A program made the translations under genes and the position numbers. A stretch of 64,000 nucleotides of DNA from Edaphobacter lichenicola (GTDB lineage Bacteria > Acidobacteriota > Terriglobia > Terriglobales > Acidobacteriaceae): NCBI RefSeq assembly GCF_014201315.1, contig NZ_JACHDY010000001.1, forward strand, positions 310,001 through 374,000, written 5' to 3'. Positions 9,351 to 17,181 of the stretch are shown one piece after another. Below the pieces are notes generated by a model. That model had not been told where the DNA came from. It ran no database searches and saw only the letters and a list, made by a program, of their open reading frames with translations. Every line of letters begins with the position of its first letter. Position 1 is the first letter of the stretch.

Positions 9351-10231
9351 GCGAACGCCTCCTTCATCTCCGCGAACATCTCTCGCATCTCTGCTCCATA
9401 CTCCAGGGCCTTCAAGTTCTCAAGCAAATGACCAGCCGAAAGTGTTCCCACAAGAACAGTGCTCACACCCTCCTGGGCTGCGGCATAAGCAATCAGCAAC
9501 TGCGGAGTAGCAATCATCCCAACTCCATGTCGTTCGCGCATCGAGTTCCACTCACCGGCATGCTCCTTCAACAGCGTCTGCGGCTTCAACACCTCATTGG
9601 CAACAAGCGGCACCTGTCCCTCCACGCACAACTCTCCGATCGTCCCCGCATTCGGCGAACACAGCGACACGGGCGTCTCCACAATCATCACCTGTCCCGA
9701 AGCAAGGCCCTGCCGCACCACTGCGGGATCGCTGGTGGATACTCCGGTCAGGCGACTCATCCCCTTCGTCCGTATCGTCTCCAGCGCGGCCCAACTCTCA
9801 TCCGTCGGCTCGCCAGCGACAGCCGCGTGCAGCAAAAAAGCATCGACGTGATCTGTCCCCAACCTCTTCAAACTCCGTTCGACACAGCGCACCAAATAGG
9901 CCTTCGAAAAATCTCTCCCTGGCGACACCTTCTGCTTCAACTTTTTTCCGATCTGGTTTAGCGGAGAGAACGCTGCAGGCAAAGCAACATGCGCAAATCC
10001 GGCCTTCGTAATGAGAAAGCAATCGTCGCGCCGCCGCTCCTTAAGAGCCGCCCCAATTACGCGCTCACTGTCACCGGAGCCATACGTATCAGCCGTATCG
10101 ATCACCCTGATGTCATGATCGATCGCCGCATGGATCAACCCAATCGCCTGACGACGGGTAAGCGACGAGCCCAGCGATGCCAACCGGCCCGTACCGAGAC
10201 CCATCCGCGAGATCGGAGTCGCAACTTTCAT
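9347..10231 (-). CDS. Aldo/keto reductase
   Basis: 294 residues from an ATG at 10231, which has GGAGGG five to six bases upstream. The frame runs on to 10537, but that extension is not family-like. The aldo/keto reductase tetrad is visible: Asp45 and Tyr50 in DTADTYGSGDSE, Lys76 in LITKAGF, and His in DAFLLHAA. The enzyme reduces a carbonyl with NAD(P)H in the cytoplasm. It is coupled by a 4-bp overlap to the GMC oxidoreductase gene. Together they may interconvert an alcohol and an aldehyde or ketone on a sugar precursor. Confidence 0.87.
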   Translation of the reverse strand: MKVATPISRMGLGTGRLASLGSSLTRRQAIGLIHAAIDHDIRVIDTADTYGSGDSERVIGAALKERRRDDCFLITKAGFAHVALPAAFSPLNQIGKKLKQKVSPGRDFSKAYLVRCVERSLKRLGTDHVDAFLLHAAVAGEPTDESWAALETIRTKGMSRLTGVSTSDPAVVRQGLASGQVMIVETPVSLCSPNAGTIGELCVEGQVPLVANEVLKPQTLLKEHAGEWNSMRERHGVGMIATPQLLIAYAAAQEGVSTVLVGTLSAGHLLENLKALEYGAEMREMFAEMKEAFA

Positions 10232-10340
10232 CGGTCCCTCCGCTTCATAAATCTCACCCTCCAAAACAATGGATGCGTATTCTGATGCTCTCGACCATGT
10301 CGATAAAGCAACAAAGGCCATGTTGTTCAAGCAACAGGAA

Positions 10341-11249
10341 TTAATTCGAACCCACCTGCGCGGCCGCCTCCAGAACAGCGATATCGCTAGCCGTATATGT
10401 ATTGCGAATCTGTTCGTCATTACGCGCCAGCAGCACATTGGAGTGGTAAAGCCCGGTGCCCTGCGTCCCTGGAACGAAAGGAAACCGCAGCGGACGGTCC
10501 CAAACCTGCCGGGTCCGCATCCCCGCACGCAACGCATTCACATGCAGCCACACATCATCCGCCTTCGGACAGAGCTGCACAAACTCGGAGCCCGCAAGCT
10601 TCAATCTCCGCAGCAGCGACGGAGGATAGATGCAACCGGAGACTCCCGTCGCAAAATGGAGAAAGCTCGACTCAGTCGTTCTGCACCTTCCCCACGTCAC
10701 GTAGGGAGCGATCGCCCCCTTCTCAAGCCTCACCCGATGAGCTCGATAGCAGTTCACCGACCCAGGGTCTTCACGATTCGCTCGCACCAGGCCCTCCAGC
10801 CACCACTCGTTGTACAGAAGATCGTCATCCGCCGTCACAAGCGCCGATTCAAACGTATCGGTCGACAACAGATACGGATAGTACTTGGTGTGTGGCCCGA
10901 AGTTTTCACTCCGGCAGATCTCGAGACCCCGATCAACCAACCTCTGCAAACCAGCCGTTCGATTCGCAAACGCCTCTTCACTATCCACCCACAAGATCAT
11001 CCTCGACGGAAGCACAGATCCCGCAGCGATCGACTCCAATACCAGATGAACCGTACGCAGCCGATCCCCGTAAGTGGTCACCGAAACCACCGGTCCCCCC
11101 GGCGCCGTCACCGAAGCCTTCGAGCGTTCGTTGCGAAGACGCAGCCGCGTCAGGTGAAACTTCGTAAGCTTGGTCTCATGCCTCAGGAAAAAAAGCCACG
11201 TCTCAACGGCTCTTGTAGACAAGCCAGCCCTCGCGGTGCGGAGTGCCAA
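10341..11249 (-). CDS. Glycosyltransferase-like protein (GT-A/GT2 type)
   Basis: 302 residues without membrane segments. It opens a nucleotide-sugar fold at VVSVTTYGDRLRTVHLVLESI and has an acidic metal-binding stretch in ALVTADDDLLYNEWW, as in GT-A glycosyltransferases. The middle is less typical, so the donor and acceptor sugars cannot be named. The gene is 110 bp upstream of the aldo/keto reductase on the same strand. The start is uncertain: ATG 11249 lacks a strong Shine-Dalgarno and its first 35 residues look unconserved. Confidence 0.68.
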   Translation of the reverse strand: MALRTARAGLSTRAVETWLFFLRHETKLTKFHLTRLRLRNERSKASVTAPGGPVVSVTTYGDRLRTVHLVLESIAAGSVLPSRMILWVDSEEAFANRTAGLQRLVDRGLEICRSENFGPHTKYYPYLLSTDTFESALVTADDDLLYNEWWLEGLVRANREDPGSVNCYRAHRVRLEKGAIAPYVTWGRCRTTESSFLHFATGVSGCIYPPSLLRRLKLAGSEFVQLCPKADDVWLHVNALRAGMRTRQVWDRPLRFPFVPGTQGTGLYHSNVLLARNDEQIRNTYTASDIAVLEAAAQVGSN

Positions 11250-11414
11250 TGAGAATCTCCCAGTACGTCGTGAAGTAGAACTTGCGATAGGTTCGCGCGT
11301 CTCGAGAGCTCTCGCGGTGTTCGGCCAGAAGGAGAAGATCTCGATCGCGTCTACGTTGAGTCTCTATGGCAAGCCGCCCTGTGTCAACGTTTCCCGGCGG
11401 CAACCCTTACGGTG

Positions 11415-12626
11415 CTACTTCGCATCTCCTGCCGAAATTTCTCTGTAGAGAAGCTCGGCAGCCGCGGCCCGCATAGGCCAGGTACTCGTGCGTGCAAACT
11501 CCCAACCCGCACGCGACATCGCATTCTTCTGCTCGACACTCATCGAAGCAAATCGGTCGATGGCCGACGCCAGCGCGCACACCACCTCCGCGGGAGTGGT
11601 AACAGGAACCTTGATGCCGGCCTCGTCAGGGACGACATCGCGCGCCCCATGCAGGTCCAGGGTAATCACCGGCAGACCGAGCGCCATCGCCTCTAATAGC
11701 TGTACTCCCGAGGTCTCGCGCAGACTCGTAAACAACAGCGCATCATGTTCCAGATAAGCTGCGCGCACCTCATCCCAGCTCAGACGCCTTCCCGCCCAGT
11801 GGACACGGCCCGTCAACTCCCGCTCAGCAATCATCTGTCTCACCTCGGCCTCGGCTATACCGTTCCCGACGATCGTCAACATCCAGTCGTGCGTCACCTT
11901 CGCCAGCGCATCGAGCGCCATCGGAAGCGCCTTGCGCGGCAGCATCCTCCCCACCCAGATCAAGCGAACAGCAGAGCTGCCCTTGAAACTTCGCGGCCCC
12001 GGCGCCAGGTAGTCGACCCCCACTCCATTGTCGAACTGTAGTTGCACGTCCGGCCTGCCCATCTCTCGTATCAGCTCCAGCGTGTCATCGTTTGCAGCCA
12101 GCACCCTGCTCATCTTCGCAAGCCAGCGTCTGTGAAACGGAGAGTAGGGAAGCGCTCTCGTCAAAAGCGTCCGGCGCTCCTCCGACCGTCTGCTGGGTCC
12201 GAAGTATTCGAGCATGCTCGGCGGAGCCGTCTGTCCTCCGCCCACCGGCCCAAACACAGTGGGCACGCCCAAACGCCACAACTGCGTCGGCACATGGATA
12301 CTCGTATAGGTCACGTGATGCACCACATCGAACCGTTGCTGTCGATTGAGCTCCTTCGCCACTCCCACCGCGAGCATCTGCCAAAGGGCATAGTGAATCC
12401 CGCTCCCCGGTTTGAATAGCTTGATCGGTACCGTCACATAGCCAAAGCTCACGTTCGACTTTGGATGATCGCGCTGGTATGCCTCGATCTCCTCACGCCC
12501 CTCTCCGCGCGTCAGCACCGTAACCTTGATCCCACGCTCCGCGAGGTGCATCGCCCAGTTCCATCCATTTCCAGGCTCCGAACCAGAGTCCGGCAGGCAC
12601 GCATAAGCCGAAAGCAAAACATTCAT
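11415..12626 (-). CDS. Glycosyltransferase, family 4 (GT-B)
   Basis: 403 residues from ATG 12626 (MNVLLSAYACLPDSGSEPGNGWNW), the usual opening of GT4 enzymes. The frame is open to 12698, but those residues are not family-like. The C-terminal Glycos_transf_1 domain begins near RLIWVGRMLPRKALPMALDAL, and the nucleotide-sugar-binding acidic motif is in ETSGVQLLEAMALGLPVI. It is a cytoplasmic retaining glycosyltransferase that probably adds one sugar to the lipid-linked repeat unit. It is the first gene of the minus-strand run (12626 to 7686). Confidence 0.9.
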   Translation of the reverse strand: MNVLLSAYACLPDSGSEPGNGWNWAMHLAERGIKVTVLTRGEGREEIEAYQRDHPKSNVSFGYVTVPIKLFKPGSGIHYALWQMLAVGVAKELNRQQRFDVVHHVTYTSIHVPTQLWRLGVPTVFGPVGGGQTAPPSMLEYFGPSRRSEERRTLLTRALPYSPFHRRWLAKMSRVLAANDDTLELIREMGRPDVQLQFDNGVGVDYLAPGPRSFKGSSAVRLIWVGRMLPRKALPMALDALAKVTHDWMLTIVGNGIAEAEVRQMIAERELTGRVHWAGRRLSWDEVRAAYLEHDALLFTSLRETSGVQLLEAMALGLPVITLDLHGARDVVPDEAGIKVPVTTPAEVVCALASAIDRFASMSVEQKNAMSRAGWEFARTSTWPMRAAAAELLYREISAGDAK

Positions 12627-12739
12627 CAGGGAGCTCACCCTCTCATCTTGAATTTCTTTGTTCCCATTCTTCCAGCAATCAGGTCTTCCATTTGCCACAC
12701 ACTCTTATTCAAGCATGCCTTTCTCTCTCTGCCATGCAG

Positions 12740-12774
12740 CACTTTCGTCTCATTGTGATCTCCAACGAAGTGTG
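12740..12774 (+). promoter_or_regulatory. 35-bp upstream element shared with 14147-14181
   Basis: CACTTTCGT, ATTGTGA, CTCCA and CGAA blocks occur in the same order and spacing here and at 14147-14181, 50-85 bp before the acyltransferase gene and before the beta-helix lipoprotein gene. This may be a shared promoter/operator. It is seen in only two places in the window, so function is inferred. Confidence 0.4.
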
Positions 12775-12824
12775 ACACAGTAAAAAACAGAACGTTCGAA
12801 ACTCCCAACGGAGAAAGAATGTGA

Positions 12825-13970
12825 ATGCCAACGGCCAAGCAGACAATCCTCCCTCTGACATCAATGAGATTTTTTGCCGCTCTATACGTCGTCTTATTCC
12901 ACACCTTGACAGAGCTGCTCACTGGTTTAGATGATCCCAATGCTGTCAACGGGGGACTTCTCGGTCTCGGCTACATCTCCGTCAGTTTTTTCTTCGTGCT
13001 CTCGGGCTACATCCTTGCTTTTGTTTACTTGAATGAGGGACAAGGGCCCAAGAAGGGAAGGTTCTGGTGTGCTCGATTCGCAAGAGTTTACCCGCTCTTT
13101 TTCTTCACGCTTCTGCTGGACACACCGCACTCTCTCTTCGCTTCGGCTCGCCACATTGGCTTTCATGCCGCTCTCCTCTCAACTGCGAAGATCCTGGTTG
13201 CCAATATCTTTCTGATGCAGGGCTGGGCAGTCTCCCTGAGAGGAATCGATAACCCCAACTGGTCGCTCTCAGTCGAAGCATTTTTCTATCTCCTCTTCCC
13301 CTTCATTGCAAGCCTGCTTCTCCGCAGACGCCAATCAAGTCTATTGTTGATCCTTGTCCTCTCTTATTGTTCGGGGTTGGCCCTCGTTGCAGGCGCAGCC
13401 GGCATGCATCTTAGACAGGATGCCGTGAAGTTTTCACCGGCTCTGCACCTGCACGAGTTTATCGAGGGAATATGCGCTGGTCTGCTCACTCTCAGAATGA
13501 CCAGCAAGACAAAGTCGACCATCGAGCGAATCTCTCTCCCCCTGTTGGGATGCGCCGCTCTGGGATTTGCCGCCTTTGTCGCGCTCTCCTATCGCACTCT
13601 CCACCTGCATTTGCTGATTCATGACGGGATGCTGGCTCCCTTGTTCCTCGTTGTTATCGTTGCACTCACCTATGGAAACTCCGTCGTGCATCGCGTCCTC
13701 TCCTATCGCTGGCTGGTAGTTCTAGGAGAGGCCAGCTATGGTCTCTATCTCATTCATATTCCACTATGGCATCTGCTGAAACCAATACATCGAGGCCACA
13801 GTCTCCAGACCTATCCCTTCTTTCTGGCTCTCGCAATAGGTCTAAGCGTCCTCAGCTTCTACTACCTGGAAGCGCCTTCGAGGAGATTCATCCTAAGTAA
13901 ATTCGAGACACGCCCGAACGAGAACCCCAGCCGAACGTTGGTCGCGAATCGTTTCGGCTTGGAGCAGTAG
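12825..13970 (+). CDS. Acyltransferase family 3 (OafA/YrhL-like O-acetyltransferase)
   Basis: 381 residues with about ten membrane segments. The N-terminal signature LTSMRFFAALYVVLFHTL contains the Arg and His that define the acyltransferase-3 family; further support comes from LSVEAFFYLLFPF and GEASYGLYLIHIPLW. These proteins usually O-acetylate surface glycans using cytoplasmic acetyl-CoA. GGAGAAAG lies 6-14 bases before the ATG. It is divergent from the GT4 gene, and the 198 bp between them carries the shared element at 12740. It gives this locus a second acylation activity beside the MBOAT. Confidence 0.9.
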   Translation: MPTAKQTILPLTSMRFFAALYVVLFHTLTELLTGLDDPNAVNGGLLGLGYISVSFFFVLSGYILAFVYLNEGQGPKKGRFWCARFARVYPLFFFTLLLDTPHSLFASARHIGFHAALLSTAKILVANIFLMQGWAVSLRGIDNPNWSLSVEAFFYLLFPFIASLLLRRRQSSLLLILVLSYCSGLALVAGAAGMHLRQDAVKFSPALHLHEFIEGICAGLLTLRMTSKTKSTIERISLPLLGCAALGFAAFVALSYRTLHLHLLIHDGMLAPLFLVVIVALTYGNSVVHRVLSYRWLVVLGEASYGLYLIHIPLWHLLKPIHRGHSLQTYPFFLALAIGLSVLSFYYLEAPSRRFILSKFETRPNENPSRTLVANRFGLEQ

Positions 13971-14146
13971 CCGGAGAATTTATCAACGGGTGATCTTTTT
14001 TTTGATTATTTTCTAACAAAATACCCGGTCGCTGCCGTCAGGTATCGTTCTACAAAAATGGCGCAATGAAAGGCACTTAGCCCCTGCATCCACGTCGGCG
14101 CGCTCTTCCGATCCCATGCAGCAGGCCTCTTCGCTCCGATGCCACA

Positions 14147-14181
14147 CACTTTCGTACTATTGTGACCTCCAGCGAACCGTG
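14147..14181 (+). promoter_or_regulatory. 35-bp upstream element shared with 12740-12774
   Basis: Second copy of the upstream block (CACTTTCGT, ATTGTGA, CTCCA, CGAA), 13 bp before the chosen start of the beta-helix lipoprotein. A partial version (ACTTTCGTATACT) is seen near 16191, ahead of the WecG-like gene. Possible common regulator site of the locus. Confidence 0.38.
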
Positions 14182-14194
14182 CAAGTATTTGCAT

Positions 14195-16138
14195 ATGAGA
14201 ATATGCCCTCCCCCTCCCCGTAACGCTGGGATTTCTCTGCCCAGCGAAGTTATCCGGTCGCGCGCTCTCTTGCGTGCCACCATCAGCGTCATCAGCTTGC
14301 TCTGTCTTCTCGTAATGGTGGGTTGCTCCGGACAAACCATTCCCGTTGCCGACGGCGGCACAGCCGCGCCGCAACCCCTCTCCCTGTCCGGCGCTACTCT
14401 CAGTGGGACACTGACGTTTCCGGCTGGCTTCATGACCTCCGTCAAATCCTACGGAGCGGTCGGCGATGGAGTAACCGACGACACCGCAGCCATTCAGAGC
14501 GCTCTCTCCGATGGCCGATCCAATGCCACCGAGGACTACAACGGCCTCCCCAAAGCGCTCTACTTCCCACCCGGCACCTATCTTGTCAGCAACACGCTGC
14601 AATGGAACGGATGCTGTGTCACGCTGCAAGGCTCCGGCTCTTCGAGCAGCATCATTCGTCTCGCCCCCAGCTCCAGCGGCTTCAACAACTCCTCCGCTCC
14701 GAAGCCCCTCATCCAAACCCCGAAAGGGAACCAGTCCTTCCGTCAGAGCATCTGGGACCTCGGCTTCTCCGTTGGCTCCGGCAACCCAGGCGCAACGGCA
14801 CTCAGCTATGTCTCCAACAACGTCGGTTCCATCCACGATGTTTTGATCAAGAGTGAAGACGGAACCGGTCACGCGGGCATCGATCTCACCAGGCAATGGG
14901 CCGGCCCCATGATGATCCGCAACACCGAGGTGCAAGGCTTCGATGTAGGCATCGACCTTAAGAATGCCGAGTACAGCATCACCATGGAAGGCATCACCCT
15001 CCAGAACCAGAACATCGCCGGCATTCGCAACAGCAATCAAGCCATCAGCGTTCGCGGTCTTACCAGCACCAACAAGGTTCCCGCTCTCACCAACACCGGC
15101 GGCTTCGTAATCCTGCTCGACGGCAGCCTCTCTGGCGGAGTCGATACGGTTTCCGCCATTCAGACCAACAGCAACCTCTTCCTGCGAAATGTCTCCTCCT
15201 CCGGTTACGAGGCGACCCTGCAAGACTCAAGCACCTCCACTCCCACCCTCACCAAGGGAACCATCTCGCATCTCGTCGTAGGCACTCCCAGTACACTCAC
15301 GGGAACCATCAACACCATCGGTCTGAATCTTGCCGTTCAGGAGACACCCTCCTTCACCAGCTCAAGCCTCACCGATTGGGCCGTCTTCACCCCCAAGTGG
15401 TACGGCGATACCTCAGGCCTCCAGGCCGTACTCAACAGCGGCAAGCACACCGTCTACTTTCCCTTCGGCCAGTACTTCTCCTCCAACGAGACCGACGTCA
15501 CCGTACCTGACACCGTTGACCGCATCGTAGGTTTTTCCTCCGTCGTCAACCTCGGTTCGGGAACCAACGGCGGCGGCATCCGATTCGTCGTCACCAGTAA
15601 CTCCTCCCAGCCGCTCATTATCGAGCAGTTCGGCTACGGCATCAAGATCGATCATCGTGGCAGCCGTCCCATCGTCCTCAAGGACGCCCACATCAACAAC
15701 TACGCAGCCTACGCTGGTGCCGGCAAACTCTTCCTCGAAGACATCGGCATCTCCGGCCTGACCGTCCAGAAGGGTCAGCAGGTCTGGGCACGCCAGCTTG
15801 ACAATGAACTGAACGGAACCAAAATCTCAAACCTCGGCGCCTCGCTCTGGATCTTCGGTCTCAAGACAGAAGCCGCCGGCACCGTCATCAACACCACCTC
15901 CGGCGGAAAGACAGAGCTCCTCGGCTCCCTCATCTATCCATCCACCTCTGTTCCAACCTCGCAGGCAGCCTTCATCTCCACGGACGCGCAGGTGTCGTAC
16001 ATGTACAAGGAGTCGGTCTACTGCTCAGGCTGTGGATACGCCATCCAGGTGCAGGAGACACGTTCCGGTGTGACAAAATCCATCACCTCACCCAACAGCA
16101 ATCCATTTCGAATGCCGCTCTTCATCGGTTACAAATAG
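14195..16138 (+). CDS. Beta-helix lipoprotein (pectate-lyase-3-like), paralogue of 5413-7608
   Basis: 647 residues from ATG 14195; the frame is open from 14162 and the real start may be nearer the lipobox. A hydrophobic stretch ends in LLCLLVMVGCSGQ, a lipoprotein signal with Cys as the lipidated residue. The body starts with VKSYGAVGDGVTDDTAAIQSAL, the classic first rung of pectate-lyase-3/GH55-like right-handed beta-helices, and continues with ALYFPPGTYLVSNTL. The C-terminal region carries QVWARQLDNE and LWIFGLKTE, shared with the MBG/beta-helix protein upstream. Likely an envelope protein that handles the exopolysaccharide; catalysis is unproven. Confidence 0.75.
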   Translation: MRICPPPPRNAGISLPSEVIRSRALLRATISVISLLCLLVMVGCSGQTIPVADGGTAAPQPLSLSGATLSGTLTFPAGFMTSVKSYGAVGDGVTDDTAAIQSALSDGRSNATEDYNGLPKALYFPPGTYLVSNTLQWNGCCVTLQGSGSSSSIIRLAPSSSGFNNSSAPKPLIQTPKGNQSFRQSIWDLGFSVGSGNPGATALSYVSNNVGSIHDVLIKSEDGTGHAGIDLTRQWAGPMMIRNTEVQGFDVGIDLKNAEYSITMEGITLQNQNIAGIRNSNQAISVRGLTSTNKVPALTNTGGFVILLDGSLSGGVDTVSAIQTNSNLFLRNVSSSGYEATLQDSSTSTPTLTKGTISHLVVGTPSTLTGTINTIGLNLAVQETPSFTSSSLTDWAVFTPKWYGDTSGLQAVLNSGKHTVYFPFGQYFSSNETDVTVPDTVDRIVGFSSVVNLGSGTNGGGIRFVVTSNSSQPLIIEQFGYGIKIDHRGSRPIVLKDAHINNYAAYAGAGKLFLEDIGISGLTVQKGQQVWARQLDNELNGTKISNLGASLWIFGLKTEAAGTVINTTSGGKTELLGSLIYPSTSVPTSQAAFISTDAQVSYMYKESVYCSGCGYAIQVQETRSGVTKSITSPNSNPFRMPLFIGYK

Positions 16139-16331
16139 GAGAGTCCAAGGGAGTGCTGTCGAGCTGCACGTCAGGTCGACAGCCTCCAACGACTTTCGTA
16201 TACTCGAGCCATCAGCAGTGCCAACAACTCAGGGGAGTCCTATCAAAGCGCTCTATCCCATGGAGCATGCGACTCCCAGCAACCCGCAACACCACGGACT
16301 CGAACGTCAATTTCATCGTCAAGGAGCGATC

Positions 16332-17105
16332 ATGATCTCTGCCGATCCGCCAAGAGTCAACATCCTTGGTGTCGGAATAAGTGCACTCTCCATGAAAAGC
16401 GCACTGGAACATAGCGAATCCTTATTGAGCAGCGGCCAATCCGGGTACATCTGCGTCACGGGAGTCCACGGCATCATCGAGGCACAATCAGACGAAGCCT
16501 TCCGAACCATCCTCAACAAATCTTTTCTCTCAACCCCCGACGGCATGCCCACCGTGTGGCTCGGCCACCTCCACGGCTTCAAGCACATGACCCGCGTCTA
16601 CGGTCCAGACTTCATGCTGAACCTGTGCGAACTCTCCGTCCAGCGCGGCTACCGTCACTTCCTCTACGGAGGCAGGCCCGGCATCGCCGAAGAGCTGCGT
16701 GCCGAACTCACCCGCCGCTATCCCGGTCTCCAGATCGTAGGCACCTACACCCCGCCCTTCCGTCCGCTCAACGCCGAAGAGGAGGAAGATCTGCAAACTC
16801 AGCTGACCGCATCCCAGGCCGACATACTCTGGTGCGGCCTCAGCACACCCAAGCAGGAGCGCTTCATGGCCGCATACAACGGCCGCCTGCCGGTGAAACT
16901 GATGATTGGTGTCGGCGCAGCGTTCGACCTCCTCAGCGGCAACCTCGCCGAAGCTCCCGACTGGATGAAGCAGTCCGGCCTCCAGTGGCTCTACCGGCTC
17001 ATCAAAGAGCCGAAGCGTCTATGGCGTCGATACCTCATCAACAATCCAAGATTCATCTGGCTAAGCTTTCTGCAACTATCCCGCCTCAAACGCTTCTCCG
17101 TGTAA
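16332..17105 (+). CDS. WecG/TagA/CpsF family glycosyltransferase
   Basis: 257 residues from ATG 16332, chosen for the AAGGAG six bases upstream; the frame is open from 16218 without family-like sequence. The family hallmarks are LSTPDGMPTVWLGH (catalytic-base Asp region), ILWCGLSTPKQERFM, and the C-terminal LQWLYRLIKEPKRLWRRY segment that binds the membrane. These enzymes add a sugar such as N-acetylmannosaminuronate or N-acetylmannosamine to undecaprenyl-linked intermediates. It closes the polysaccharide locus. Confidence 0.93.
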   Translation: MISADPPRVNILGVGISALSMKSALEHSESLLSSGQSGYICVTGVHGIIEAQSDEAFRTILNKSFLSTPDGMPTVWLGHLHGFKHMTRVYGPDFMLNLCELSVQRGYRHFLYGGRPGIAEELRAELTRRYPGLQIVGTYTPPFRPLNAEEEEDLQTQLTASQADILWCGLSTPKQERFMAAYNGRLPVKLMIGVGAAFDLLSGNLAEAPDWMKQSGLQWLYRLIKEPKRLWRRYLINNPRFIWLSFLQLSRLKRFSV

Positions 17106-17181
17106 AGAAAAAGAGCAAACACTCGCCTCACACCGAAAGTGTTGCGTGCAATCAAGCCGTGTTGCGTTTAATCAAGCCCAT

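Noticed and set aside
10269..11252. 327-codon plus-strand open frame
   Set aside because: Antisense to the GT-A glycosyltransferase; Arg/Pro/His-rich and without domain.
11203..11403. 66-codon minus-strand frame ahead of the GT-A gene (FYFTTYWEILIGTPHREGWLVYKSR end)
   Set aside because: It is not as skewed as usual shadow frames and could be the tail of a lost glycan gene, but there is no recognisable domain or ribosome site, so it is not called.
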